This document shows, piece by piece, positions 45,881 through 58,423 of a stretch of DNA of 64,000 nucleotides. This DNA is from Phoenix dactylifera (lineage: Eukaryota; Streptophyta; Magnoliopsida; Arecales; Arecaceae), in assembly GCF_009389715.1 (NCBI RefSeq), contig NC_052399.1, positions 2,248,938-2,312,937 on the forward strand, given 5' to 3'. Within the stretch, counting starts at the first letter, position 1; the number at the start of each line of letters is the position of its first letter. The notes under the pieces were generated by a model. It did not search any database. It was not told where the DNA came from and worked only from the letters and a program-made list of their open reading frames with translations. Made by a program: the position numbers and the translations under genes.

Positions 45881-48800
45881 TTACAAACGCCGGAAGAACT
45901 TAAAGATACCACTCTTCTCACTCTTTTGAGTCTTGCTGTCCTTCGTATTAGACTTCTGGATCTTATCTTTTCTAACGAACACTCTCTTCTTAGGCTTAGA
46001 CTTTACACTCTCTTGTGACTCGTGCGATGAACACAACATTACAGATCTTTCATCTGTGAGCACTGAAACTGGTTCAGTCATATGACTCTCTCTTCCTTCC
46101 GACTTCCCACCCTCTAGCTTCCTCTTCTTGAATGGATTGTTATCGGGCACCATTCCTCGATCTATTTCATGTTCCACAACTTGATGGCGTTCAGATGGTG
46201 CAATCAATTTTCCAAGTGCAAGAGCTTCTTTCACATATTTTTTTTGGTCTACAGCAATCTCCTCTAGAACTGCCCACAAATCATAAAAATAGAACAATAT
46301 TAATTCATAAATGATAGAAAAGTAGTCATACTGTAATAACTCAAAATCTGACCCAAAAAGACTAGCCAGAAATTATTATTTGGATTTCTTAATCCTATAT
46401 AACTATCCAAAATCTATCCAACAAATAATCAATGTGAAACTAAACACACACTCGTATGGGTCCTCATATGCTCTTCCCGTTTAAACCCTGACATTCTCAT
46501 CTGGCTACGATTCAAATCTAATCACAAACACCACAATCGGCCCGTGATCAGTCCCAATGGATCCGTACTGCAGTATTTTTTAATCCACATAAATTAGAAG
46601 TCGGATCTGCTATGATACTATTTATCACAACCCACAATCTCACCCAAAAAATACCTTTCGTCTAGCTTTTTTGGATGAGGTCCTACTTTGTAACATATAC
46701 TCTAGCCTATATGTGCATGAAACAGTGTGATGGAGAGAAACTGACAAGCTGGAGAAATTTGCCAGTGCTACTTAGTGTTTTGCATGTTATCATCATACCT
46801 GTAACATATTCTTCACTCGCTTGGTTAGCTGAAAAGATGGTGATGCAACTCTCTTGCGTCGATTCCACCTGGGTCTCATTTTTGTCTATGCCATCACAAG
46901 CTGCTGCGTTGTTGACAGAAGCTAAACAACTTTCAGCCGCGGAGAGGTAATTAAAAGCTTCCATAGTGACAGGGTTCAAGTGACCTTCAGCAATGGCAGC
47001 AGCTATTGATGGTGGGAGGTCTCTTTGACGATTGCGTGGTTAAGAAAAATGCCTCAGCAACATGTCAAGGGAAAGAACCTAATAATACATTCAACAAGCT
47101 ATACTCGAGGTGATGGTCAAAGGCCTTGAACTTGAAGGTCAATGTTCAAAGATTAAAAATAGGCCTAGTTAATAAAGACATGCATGTTATAGTTATTTTA
47201 CATAGGATACGGTCCAAGAAGATCTAGGTCTCCATTTAGAGACTGCAGATGCTTCTGCTCCAAAGGCTTCATAGGTTTAAGTGCTTTAGTTTCTACGTCA
47301 TAACTGCATGAGGTAAAGAATGCAATGCAAAGGTAAGTCTCTAAATTACAGAATATAAATAGGATATTCTGAATGGCATATCTTACATTCGAGCATGGTG
47401 AAAAACTGCAACTGTTTTCCAAAAGGAGTCAGAATAATCTTCTGGCATTTGGTATCGTTTGTCAAACTTTAAACTCGACAGAACCTGTAGGTACATCACC
47501 AAGAGTGTAATTTGAGAACCAATTGCTCGAGTATTGAAAGGACACATTAAACACTAGTGCATTTTAACAACCTGATATAGACCATTATAGTAGTTAGAGG
47601 CCCTTGGTAACTCATACAGAACACAAGGCAATAGTGTAAGAAATTCAGACCAAGTATGGAGAAAAATATCAAAAGAAGTTTTTGTTCAGTAATTCCAATT
47701 CTGATTTAGAATTTATCAGAAAAAGCGAAAAATGTAAGGCAAAATAGGAAAAAAACAGTTAATAGAACATATTTGGAACATAAAACTAGTGGGACAATGT
47801 TATGTGGTTTCTTTGCCTTATATTTTTATGCAAGTTCTGCCCGATGCACAGCCAATATATGATTAAACAAACGACTGCATAAGTCCTTACTAAACTAAAA
47901 ATCCAAATCTAATCAAATCTATTCATAAATACTATAATCAGACAATGGTCAAAACTAAATAGACCTATACTGCAATATTTTCTTGTCCACATGGACCATT
48001 GGCTGAGCGCATCTTAATACTATTTAAAAGAAGTCAGGATCTCATCAAGTTGCCCAGAAAGTATAATTTGAATTTTTTGGCTTTGTAAAAATATCCATCT
48101 CAAGCCGGCAGAATCAAGCGGCAACCTCGGCAGCAGAGGGGGAGGAACAAGGGAACCAATGGTCTCAGCAACATGGAGGGAAAGAGGGGAGTTGGTCCGG
48201 CGTCCAGTCAGCACACAGAATGTGACGGAGGGCTGCGAGACAAGGCGGCAATAGGTAAGGGCTGCGGCGGCATCCATCATTTGGGAATCAAGGAGGGAAA
48301 GATCAAGGCTGACGGGAGAGAGAGGACGGGAGTCTCGAAACAAGGAAGGGAAAGAAGGTGAAAAAGGAGGAGGCAGAGATTTCGCGCGCCCATGCCGGCA
48401 TGCAAAAACTGAGGGTCTTGGGCAGTGAATCCCCGCTCACCCCCTCTTCTGGTGGGCGTTCCACGACTGCCTTTTGTTCTGGCAGTCTTCGTAATCGTTG
48501 TAACCCCTAAATTAATTCTGTGCAGAGAAAGTAATGTAATTGGAATCTATTTTATTAATGAAACACTAAACGATGACATTATGCCATGATAGTAATGCCT
48601 ACAAGAATAATGACCTGCATCTTTGTTAGAAACAGCATGTAAATTGACAACAGAAAGGTGCATAATAAACAGAAGCAAGGTTAAAATATATCTTTGTTTC
48701 CATCTTACAATCTAAGAAGCATAAATATGTACCAAAAAAAATCTAAGAAGCATAAGTGAGCCAAAAAGCTTACACGATCCAAATTCTTGTACTTGGCGAC

Positions 48801-51800
48801 CAAGGAATAGGCTCGCTTGGTTCCAATGCCTGGAATAGAAGGAAGGAAATCACAGCCAGCTAGGACACACATGCCTGTCAAATATACAAATTTGATCACA
48901 TCCAATACCAAGAAGCATTAAATATTTAAGAAAAGCTAATTAAGATCTACAACTTAAACCTTTAATTAGTTTGATAAACAAGGTGTTATAAAAAGTTATT
49001 AAATGGTTCAGAAAGCAGGGGAAACACATTGGTTTTTGCTGACAAATATTTAAAGTAAGAAGTGCAAAACTACTAAATTAAGTGGATAATGTGAAAAGAA
49101 AGTCAAAAAAAGGGGAAAGAATTGCTATAGTTACAAGGAAGCTGAATCTGTAGAATCAAGCACCAGGTTGATCAGCATGTTCATGTTGGCGAGAGCAAAT
49201 CATAAAGCCCGACCATTTCAATCTCTTTCAGCTTAATAAATACTGGCACTATAAAATGGAAGAGCCAAAAATGACCTAGAAACACAATAATGGGGAACTC
49301 ACTAGTTTGATCCAACAAACTCCTAAGATTAGGTCACCAGTAATCCATGACTATGTTAGTTCTGTAATGACATGCATACATTATACTTAACTTGAGCTAT
49401 AGCTTAATGAGTATTGCAAATTTTCACATACTTGGCTTCTCTTGTGACTATTACTCTAATTTATCACATGTACTATTATGGCTAAGAGGCCCTTATTATT
49501 ATTCCATGCACTTACAGGAAACTTCTTAACGACCAGGCAACCCTAAATCATCAAATGACAGAGATGCTTGAAGAACCAACAACAGGGCGCAATAAAGGTC
49601 CACGCATGAAGAGTGAGCCATAATATGTAACCAAAAAATAAAGATCACCAGTATGAGTTCACTTTAGATGAGAAGGCTCCAAAAGTTACATCAGGTGGAG
49701 TACTGAATTAGATCCCTGCTGATAACCACTCTATAACAAGTGAATGCAGATCCCCATTTTCACATCTCTGCATTGCAATAGACAATGTGCCACTTAGATC
49801 AAACAAAGAACATTATGGTATCCATTACTTTGTCCACCATATCTACATTGCTTGGTCTTCTTATTGATTGATCACCTTTTATATCATTTATAAATCACCA
49901 GCTTCTTCGTGGAAAGTACATTATCAAATATTATATGTTTCTCTTGGCCTAATTATTGATGCATAAACCACCACCAGTCAACAGGGAGGCCAATGAAACA
50001 TCGATGTAGTATTTCAAGGTCTTCACACAATATCTGACACTTTGCTTGGCTTAATGGCTTGGACTGGTTGACAAGATCAATGAAACGTTTATTTTCCCAG
50101 TATTTGGATCTATAACAGATATTCAAGGGTATTTTCATGAAGCAATTACAATTTTCAACTAATTGGGCTACGAGATGGCATGAAAAGGTAAGTGCAACCT
50201 TCATCATCATGTAACTAATTACATCAAATAAACAGTGATCACTGACAGAACACAAACTTTGGTTGGTTCTTTGAGTTGGGCCTATCTACCATGTTGAGGA
50301 GAGTAGTTTGATGCATAGTTTACAAATCCAATTGTAACCACACATTCTCCTCTTTGCTTCATTTGTACTATGCAAAATGTCCAAAAGGCTATAAATGGTT
50401 ATTCAAGACAAAAGTAGTTTCATCTTTTGCCTCGTGTACGACACAAACTAGCTTGTCAGAGACGGACAAGATAACCTACAAGCAACTGTTAATGTGATGC
50501 TTGATCACTCATGAACATGACTAATTCACTAATAGATTTCGATTCTTTTAACAGTGATTATTATCAAATCACTAGATAGAAGCACTTCATGTTAAATTGC
50601 CCAATTTAGTCAAAGCATCCCTGAATGCTGTAGAAGTAAAATTCACCTGTGAACAATTCTTTATCGAAATTCATAAAGGAAAGTCCTCCACAGACAGTGG
50701 TGAAAACCCTATCCATCAAAAATTCTTCACCATTTCCATACCGGTCCATTTTAAAAATAATCTACAATAATAGAAGCTGATATTAGATGTGCTTGAGAAT
50801 GTCCCTAGAAGTAAGAATTGAAGTAGATATCATATTAAAATATCTCACGTCTTTGCAACCATACGCTATCAGGTCACTATCTTCTGTTATTACAGCTGCA
50901 ATGCCCCCTTGACCATCATCAAGTGCCGACAAGTATGCTAACTGTGCATCAGCCTCATATGGAGAAACTATGAATTCAACACTTTCTGATCTCAAAATCT
51001 GAGAAGTAAATACTAAGATTTTAGAATCTCAAAAGTAGCAAACCAGTGAGCAAAAGATTTGCTGGGAGATTTACCTGAATAAGTTGATGTGCCATGGATG
51101 GAGTAATGCGCACTGCTTTCTAGAAAAGAAATAGCAAAGCAAGTTATTAGGGACAGATCAACAACAGACATTATTTGTTGAAGTGATGCTTGGGGGGGAA
51201 CAGTATTCTACATCATTAGATAAGCAGCAATCAGGGCAGGGAAACTAAAACTAGAAGAATTTAGTGAAAATGATAAATGTACAAGGATCTTCAATTGTGG
51301 TTGTGGCCTTCATCAACCATATTATCATTTGAACCTGTCCTGTCTTGTGACTATTTGTTTAAACGAAAATTAAAAAAAAAAAACAATGAATCATGCTGAT
51401 CCAACTAACATAAAGTACATGGGCATCCACAGTGTAGCGCTGTATAATCCAACTAATCCTTTATACATTATCCGAATAACTCTTTTTCCGACTGCTTTAT
51501 GTTTCAAGTTCTCTAAGAAGTAGTTTACTTTTAAAAAAATATAATTAAATATTTTATTGACATAACTGGTAAAGCTTGAAAATTTAGAATGCATGTCACG
51601 GCATTTCAGAAACATTCCAACAAGTGCAGATATGCATATTAACTGTTGAATCTGATGCATATTAGATTATCATTTTATGGTGAACCCCTCACCCCAGTCA
51701 ATCTTCCATTGTATCCATTATATCTCATTACCATTGAAAGTTTCATTTTTAGATTACCTATAAATTGTTATCTTTACTATTCTTGGACTGTAGAGTTGTA

Positions 51801-53466
51801 GATTACTTATCTTGATTATCTAATTTTTCTTTAATTTTGTTCAAGCTTTGGAACTCACATCAGTTCCATGAACATATGTAAGAAAATTAACTCAGCAGGC
51901 ATGCATTGCATGCTGAAATTTCAGAGGAGTCTTCTGCCCTCAGGTTATTGATCAGAATGGATTTCCTTTCAAAGTGCAATGGATATTACAATGCTTAATC
52001 CTTAACCTGCAGTTCAGAATTCATGCAGTACCTTTTCAGGAATATAGGTGTTTCATGTTTTCTGCTTTGATCAAGAAAAGGAAACCTTTTCCTGCTTTCA
52101 GCTTAAATTTGAATTTCAAATTTGAATGGGAATAGGGCTTTTTCCCGCATGAATGCATTTGGGGAGGGAGGGTTACGTTACTTTGAAGAATTCGACAGCA
52201 GCACTGACATTCCCTTCCTTGAGCTTCTCCTTTGCCAGCATAAGGTTGCTTTCCCTTCGCCTGAATTAGTTAAAAACCCAAATAAAGAATTATTCCAGTG
52301 CATCCTGATAGAGTTTAACTGGCAAACACACCGAGAAAAGAGCATTTTTTTACTTTAAGAAAACCATAAGGAAGAGAAGAGCAGCTGACAAATTACAAAG
52401 AATCAGTAGATATAATAATAAAACTGCCAAAATTTTGGCCTTGATCACTGTATATCCTTTACTTGGATAAGCTGTTCAAATCAGAGCTAAATTAAAAGAA
52501 TCCAGTTGTTACAAACCAAACCAATTCGCTATGCATTTCCATTCATGAAAAATTGAAAATTGATGTACACAATCATGAATTTCTAACAGCTTCTCCTAAT
52601 CCTTCACTTTTGTAAATTTTTCCCTGATATTTTCCCTTCCCGTTCTCTTCACAGAACATCTCCCAGTTGTTTAAACATGACGAAACGCCATCATCAATAT
52701 ACAAGCAAGTTAAAATATTAGCTTTGAAAAAAAAAACAAATCATTCAACAAGTGTGAAATTTTAACCTGAAACCAGGAAAGGCAATGAGTAATGAGTCTA
52801 CTAAGCAACGAACCCTGAATTAAGAATGATCAACAGCCCCATTTTCGAGCAACATTCTTTGCAGAAAAAGAATCATATTGCTAGTCAAGAAACAAAGAAA
52901 GTGGGATTACGGAAAGGAAATTAGAAACGGTGCGACTTACCTGTGGCGCTCATGCTCCGTCGCAGACTTGCAGGGGATGCTGCAGCCATCAAATACAACT
53001 ACCGGTATGACACTATAATGCCGAAGCAGATTGATGCGGTGCATAAAATACTTTAAATGGCGCTTTGCAGCATCGGTCCGTGAGTTGAGGCAGAGCTCCA
53101 TGCTGCATGAATAAGCTACCCAAAACATATGCTAATTGATCAAAATTCTGACTTTTATCTAAATTCCTTTTCTAAAAATTAAAAAAAAAAAAAAAAAAGC
53201 TCACCTCCTTTGTGAAGCCATGAATAAGCATCTATCCCGACCTACCAATAAAAATAAAATAAAATCATACAATACGATACAAGGAAGGAAACTACAAAAA
53301 ATCCGAGGCGAAACAAACAATATGTGAAGGGAGAATGAATGGGAAATGGGGTGTTTATGAAAAAGAAGAAAAAGAAGAAGAAATCTACACGTTTGCCGGA
53401 ATATCTTTTAATGTGGATGGGCTCGATGAAGGGCTTCAAGAATCTGAGGAGATTTTGGATGCCCAT
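45881..53466 (-). CDS. XPG/Rad2-family 5'-3' exonuclease, EXO1-like (12 exons, 527 aa)
   Basis: Nuclear structure-specific exonuclease of the Rad2/EXO1 group, most like Arabidopsis At1g18090, expected in mismatch repair or DNA-end resection. Exons, high to low: 53389-53466, 53205-53241, 52941-53115, 52182-52260, 51075-51119, 50849-50998, 50647-50761, 48774-48874, 47387-47484, 47211-47303, 46799-47022, 45881-46269; the sum is 528 codons including the stop with all junctions GT-AG. XPG-N begins [16 protein letters not shown]. Metal-binding acids are visible at D30 (GIDAYSW), D81 (VVFDG), E153 and D155 (YEADAQ), D178 and D180 (TEDSDL) and D235 (AGCDFLPS), followed by the helix-two-turn-helix [10 protein letters not shown]. 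The C-terminal tail is short and basic ([11 protein letters not shown], a likely nuclear signal), so it lacks the long partner-binding tail of canonical EXO1. Confidence 0.94.
46333..46695. mobile_element. TRIM hybrid inside EXO1-like intron 11
   Basis: Minus-strand TRIM (LTR end TGTAATAACTC, internal part, CTGCTATGATACTATTTATC primer-site region) followed directly by a plus-strand LTR end (TTTTTTGGATGAGGTCCTAC to TTTGTAACA). The two pieces face each other and form a short inverted repeat. It fills about two thirds of the 529-bp intron. Confidence 0.65.
47895..48100 (-). mobile_element. TRIM remnant in EXO1-like intron 8
   Basis: Diverged minus-strand piece of the same family: the internal region with CAAATACTATAATCAG-like wording, GCATCTTAATACTATTTA in place of the primer site, and part of an LTR. 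Confidence 0.5.
48105..48490. other. GC-rich block inside EXO1-like intron 8
   Basis: Composition jumps sharply from the AT-rich intron. On the minus strand a 107-codon frame (48,020-48,343) starts here without a recognised domain. It could be an old 5' leader of a retroelement or a captured host-gene fragment. Confidence 0.4.
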
Positions 53467-54100
53467 ATCTCGGATCGTTTAATTTTTTTTTTTTTTTTTT
53501 TTTGCCCTTTTGGGTGGGGGTTGAGGGAAGGCCCGCGGCGACGGCGGAAGAGGTCAAGAGGAGGAGAAGGGAGGTCAGAAATGGAATATAAAAAAAAGCG
53601 GGACTCAAGGTGTCCCCCGCCCGATCTTTTCGAAATTTTGGACATCGCATGCCCATCCCGCGTTTTTTTTTATTTTTATACCGTGCAAGGGTGGTCAGAA
53701 ATTGGACCCTCGGCTCCAAGTGGCTCTAATTAGGCCCAAGCCCAGATCCCACCCATAAACAATATGGCCTGGGGTCAGCTGACTTCCAGTTCGGATACAT
53801 TAAACTTCCTCACCGCCTCTTCTTAAATCTTGCCGCATAGGGGTGTTTTCAAAAATAAAAGAAGGAAGCCAAGTGAACTGGAGCCAAATATTCTGGGGGG
53901 GTTTAATTTAATTGTAGAAATAGTAGAATAACTAATTCTACGGGATATCCATTTCATGAAAATAAGAAGTTCCTCTTGCAACGTGGCATGGAACATCGAT
54001 ATAACTCGAATGATTTATGCAACATACATAAGAGTAAGTTTGTCTCAAAAACAGAGATTGAACTTCGTCCCTGCGCCATGATGGGACACTCTAAAACATT
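53467..54100. other. EXO1-like promoter region and spacer
   Basis: The T-run at about 53,479-53,502 and GC-richer sequence up to about 53,720 probably form the EXO1-like 5' leader and promoter on the minus strand. I see no sharp TATA box. The rest is spacer up to the start of the SINA-like duplication. Confidence 0.4.
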
Positions 54101-54619
54101 TTCCGTTAGATCTTTGTTGAAGGACTTTTGCCTTATGTTCGTCCATGTCTAGTTGAGTGGGACCTTTTTTTCAAGTTAATGCCTAACCTAGTGGTTGTAT
54201 CGGTCCAGATAGAATAGTTTCTATGCATGTGTTATTGCATGGATAAAATTTCCATATATCCTCTGGCATTTTGTTTCTTAATTTAACAAAAAAAACTTCC
54301 ATCATTATATTAAAATAATCGGAAATAGGATGGTGACCTATGTTTTAAGCTTGGAAACTATACCATGTTTATTTCAAAGAGTCAATGAAACAAGCAGAGT
54401 CGAGAACCGAAACAGCAAACCGTGATAACATCAGCAACACCAGCAATGCACAGAACGACAACAAAGAACCTCAACCCAGGAAGGACTAAAGCAATGATCC
54501 AGATATCTAAGCCTGCAATTTCTATTAGGCAATCCTGCAGCATAATTACCAACATACACATATATAAAGTGCGATATGTCTTACTAGCATTATGACAAGA
54601 AGACAAGGTGAGATCAGCA

Positions 54620-55832
54620 TCATTCTACACCTTCCGAAATCCGAATGCGAACATCAATAGAGTTCTTCCCAGCCGAGTAACTAATTGCATGGGGAACAAA
54701 AAGGAAACTTTCTGCAGGAGAAGCCACCTTCAAGTCCCTAATGTTCTTGGGCGAAGCTCTGAAACGGAGCTCGCTTCTCTCTCCCTTCACCGTGATGTTA
54801 TACCCCAAGTTCGACTCTCTGGACCCTGGTCTTATACAAGCGATTGAAAGAGAACTCCCATGAGGCACGTTGGCTGCATTGAGTAGGAGAAAGATGCGGC
54901 CATCCGTCCCATGGAGAACATAAAATGGCTCTTCTTGCTGGAGAAAGACACTGAAGGAGAGATTATAAGAGAAAAAGAACTGAGGGGTGGTGGAGTGATG
55001 TTCATTCCAGATGTGGTCCGAGAGGAGTGCAGCGGGGCCTCGAAAGGTGCAGCTGGAGATGGGGCAGGAGCAGGGGGCAAATAGGCAGGACGACTCGTGG
55101 TCGTGGGTGTCTTTCTGGATGTACGGGATGGTCGCTCGGCAGCCAAATGTCGAATGGGGGCGGGGGATCTTCATGGCTTCAATGACGGCCTCTAGAGCCC
55201 GGCATCGGCTCCGGCCGGTGGGTAAGGAGCAGACATGGCACTTTAGATCCATCTATAGATTAGCCAGATCTTCGACAAGTAGATTAGAGTTTTTTTTTTA
55301 AAAAAAAAGGGAAAAGTAAAAATAATACCTGGAAGACAGGGGGGCGCAGGGGTGTGCAGCAGATGGAGCAATCGAAGACGTCCGGGTCCCCATTTGCTGC
55401 ACTGCCTTTTGTCTTTTGATCTGGCAGGATGTACTCAATTTTGATTTATTGGATATGAAATGCCGTTTTGACCAAAAAAAAAACAAAAAACAAAAAACAA
55501 AAAAAAAAAAAAAAACCGAGGACGTCCGGGTCTATGCGGACGCTAATGCTGTTGTTGTCGTTCCCTCCTTCATGCGATTCTTGCTTCACGCGTAGTTTCA
55601 TACCGTCCATTTTTCCCACTTTCGCCGTCTTTGCTTCCATCTTGGGCTGGTCCTGCGCCTCTATTTTCCTTTTTTTTTTTTGGCTTTGGAGACTTCAACC
55701 GTTCGACTTTCTTTATTCTTTCCCGGTGAAAGGACTTCGACTGCGGTTTGACGACTCGGTAGAGCTGCCCCCGCACTAAGTTCAAATGGTTCTCTGCCAC
55801 GTGTTGCTCGATTCCCGCGCCCCGCAGCCTCT
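54620..55832 (-). pseudogene. SINA-like E3 ubiquitin ligase pseudogene
   Basis: Paralogue of the intact gene at 60,649-63,286. The SIAH-type zinc finger and SINA beta-sandwich (54,620 to about 55,245; PHSTFGCRATIPYIQKDTHD, SSCLFAPCSCPISSCTF) remain open. The RING is destroyed: exon 1 is split by a retroposon (55,389-55,515) between VRIDPDV and DVFDCSIC; the second half of the RING (CHNGHVAC...C) is missing with the intron; and the start-codon region is lost (AGGCTGCGG without the upstream ATG). What is left could at most encode a RING-less SINA fragment starting MDLKCHVCSLP. Confidence 0.9.
55389..55515 (+). mobile_element. Short LINE-type retroposon in the SINA pseudogene RING exon
   Basis: About 125 bp with a long A-rich tail on the plus strand, flanked by a direct repeat CGA(A/G)GACGTCCGGGTC (left ends 55,388; right ends 55,532). 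D2 has the uninterrupted sequence. The body (TTGGATATGAAATGCCG before the tail) resembles an L1 3' end, strongly 5'-truncated. Confidence 0.85.
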
Positions 55833-56370
55833 AAGTTCAACGCATATTACCCTTGATTGTGCCGGCAGCTCGCGGGAGGGGAACGAAGTACGGTAAAACT
55901 AAAAAACAAGGTGGGATCAACCACTTCCATGGGAAAAAAAAACCAATATTATCCTTCTATTTTTCTTTTATTTGTTATGACTATTTTGTTATTTCTCTCT
56001 CTTTGTTTAATAATTGGACGCTTTTTCTAACTTTTTTTGTTAAAAATAAAGTATTTATGTCATAATGCACGATATATTACTATTTTGCATGTGCAATACA
56101 TGTGAAAGAATGCAGAGATTATATAGAAGAAAAGAGTTTGAGGTGGAGTAAATCGGGAAGAGATTCTTATGGTAATTGTGATGCATGCTCTCTTCTATTA
56201 AAAAAAAAAAACAGAATGCAATGCATGCATGGGAGAAATTTCTTATAATGAAAAAAAAATTTGATATCCTTGATATCACTTGTGGCTGGATTCGGTTTCT
56301 TATTTATAAGTATTAATACAAGATAAAACTAGATACATGTGACGCAAGGAAAACTTTTTAAAAAATTTTA
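55833..56370. other. D1 upstream region, nothing recognised
   Basis: Pairs with about 63,287-63,840 in D2. It presumably contained the SINA-like promoter. Confidence 0.5.
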
Positions 56371-56656
56371 GAGTTTATTGCATGTATACTCTCCATAATA
56401 TACAAAATTGTATAAATATTCTCATAAAATGATCCTTATATAATATTTATTTTGCCTGTGTAACATTTTTTTTATATATGCACCAATACTATCTAACGAT
56501 GTTAAAAAATAAACGATTTAAATTTAAAATGACTGAAATATCCTTACAACTAGATGAACAAAAAGAAAACTTTATAAAAATATACACATGCAAAAAGCAA
56601 CTTTGTAAAAGTATTCACACAATTACGCATATTTAGAAGGGCATACGCTTTAAAAA
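56371..56656. mobile_element. AT-rich MITE relative (D1)
   Basis: Ends TTGCATGTATACTCTCC and TTTAGAAGGGCATACG are diverged inverted repeats of the family at 4,502-4,940. A partner copy in D2 starts at about 63,841. Confidence 0.5.
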
Positions 56657-57153
56657 AATAAATTAAGTGAAAATAATTCAGTTATTCTTAATAAAAAAGA
56701 TGGCAAAAAAGGATTAATATTATCATGTTACATGATTTTATTTTAATATCAATTCTTATAAAATAAATCATATTCTTTTTACGAAATTCTAGCCTTAAAA
56801 ACAAATAACTTAACATTTATAAATTACTAAAAAGTACATTTATAAATTACTAAAAAGTATTTTACTAATCTAAACATCTATAATTAATTTAAATTTGATA
56901 TGCTTTAATCTTTTAAAAATAATGAAGAATATATAGATATCATAGATTCAATAATGATAATTATATCAAAATCAAATAGAGAATAAAATTACTAAAATGA
57001 TCACCTAATATTTCAACTTGAACGAGTCATGATCTTAAAAAAGAAAATAGACAATGTAGCTCAATCTTTCTTTTATTTATCGATCCAACTAAATCATAAA
57101 AGACTAATCAAGTTTCAGCCGAGTTTTGTTTTTTGTTTTTTATTAAATTTTTT

Positions 57154-57406
57154 GAATGCATACCCTTCTAAATATGAAAAATTAGGTGAATATCCTCAAA
57201 AAGTTGCTATTTGAGTATATACACTTATAACTTTTTTTTTTGCATACCTATCCATTTCAATCATTTTAGTTTTAAGTAGTTTATTTTTTAATGGCATTAA
57301 ATGGCACGAGTACATATGCAAAAAAGAAAAAAAAGAAATACATGCAAATAATAATTTTATGAATATATTTATACAATTTCATATATGCAGGAGGGTATAC
57401 ATGCAA
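57154..57406. mobile_element. AT-rich MITE relative
   Basis: Left end GAATGCATACCCTTCTAAA and right end GGAGGGTATACATGCAAA form the terminal inverted repeats of the same family. The interior is short and AT-rich with ATGGCATTAAATGGC, which is also found in the other members. Confidence 0.6.
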
Positions 57407-57887
57407 AAATTCCAAAACCTTATAAAAATAGTATATAAGAGTTTAACCTCTCTTGTGGCAGGGTTTACGTACATTGAGCAATAGAAAATTTTACTTAAGC
57501 TTCAGCCTAGCTAAACTTTTATGGTTAAATTTGGAATTCACAAAGAAATACATGATGATAATTTTATAAATCCCAAAACTCTACGGGGGTCTCAAAGTTT
57601 GTCATGAATTGAACTCTGCCTCATAGATGTAATTCATGCACTCTCTGTAGAAGATGAGTGCTAGACGCATTAAATAGACAAATAGAAATACAAATATTTT
57701 GATATTCATGTTTGACCCATGATCACTTCCTACACAATAAATAATAAATAACATTACCGTATTATTATGGTTAGTTGATGTATACTCACCTTCACAAATA
57801 AAAAAGAAATCCATTCCACATTTCTCTCTTTCTAGAGTAAACCAAGATATACATGAATATCTGAAACTCTGCTCATCTAATTTGTGA

Positions 57888-58420
57888 TCAGCTACTGGCA
57901 AACCTCATTACTACCAGCTCTTGCATTTCAAATACAACAGTGGACATTGGGCTGCTGTACTCATTTAACAAGAATCCAGCCCAACCCACCGTTACAAAAT
58001 AGCATATGCAAAGCTTGGATATGGCAATGGCTCCGTCGCCCTGGAGAACAAAAAATGGCTCCGTTGGCTTCAAGTTAACTTTAAAGGGCTGACCATAGCA
58101 GAATCTCTTAGAAGACTTGCTATGTTTGCTACTAAAATGCGCTGATAGCATTACTGTGGACCCACTGAACGTGCAATCAGAAACAGGACAGTAGCATGGT
58201 GCATAAATACATGTTTCTTCATGATGATCTCTCAAAGTGTAGTTGATAGTTCTCCTGCAGCCATATTTGGCATGACGGCAAGAAATTTTGATAGACTCAA
58301 TGATTTTCTCGAGTGCTAGATTGCGGCTGAAGCTGATTTCACGGGAGCTGAGGTAGCATTTATGATCAAGCTTGGACCAGCAAGAACAGCATGCAACATG
58401 CCCATTTGAACACCGAAGAC
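57888..58420 (-). pseudogene. SINA-like gene fragment cut off by a Harbinger-type element
   Basis: On the minus strand 58,420 to about 58,030 encodes the second RING half (CSNGHVACCSCWSKLDHKCY), the SIAH zinc finger (CRHAKYGCRRTINYTLRDHH, EETCIYAPCYCPVSDCTF) and the start of the SINA domain up to EPFFVLQG. After this the frame drifts into unrelated codons (to 57,888). The Harbinger-type element at 58,424 sits immediately upstream, and no exon 1 is seen beyond it. The sequence is clearly a different SINA lineage from D1/D2. Confidence 0.85.
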
Positions 58421-58423
58421 TAA

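Larger units (their letters stand above)
54110..56700. repeat. SINA-like segmental duplication, copy D1
   Basis: Aligns with 60,045-64,000 (D2) in two blocks, 54,110-55,262 and about 55,280-56,700. The 1.6 kb that separates the blocks in D2 (the 3' part of intron 1 and the first codons of exon 2) is absent here. Confidence 0.85.
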
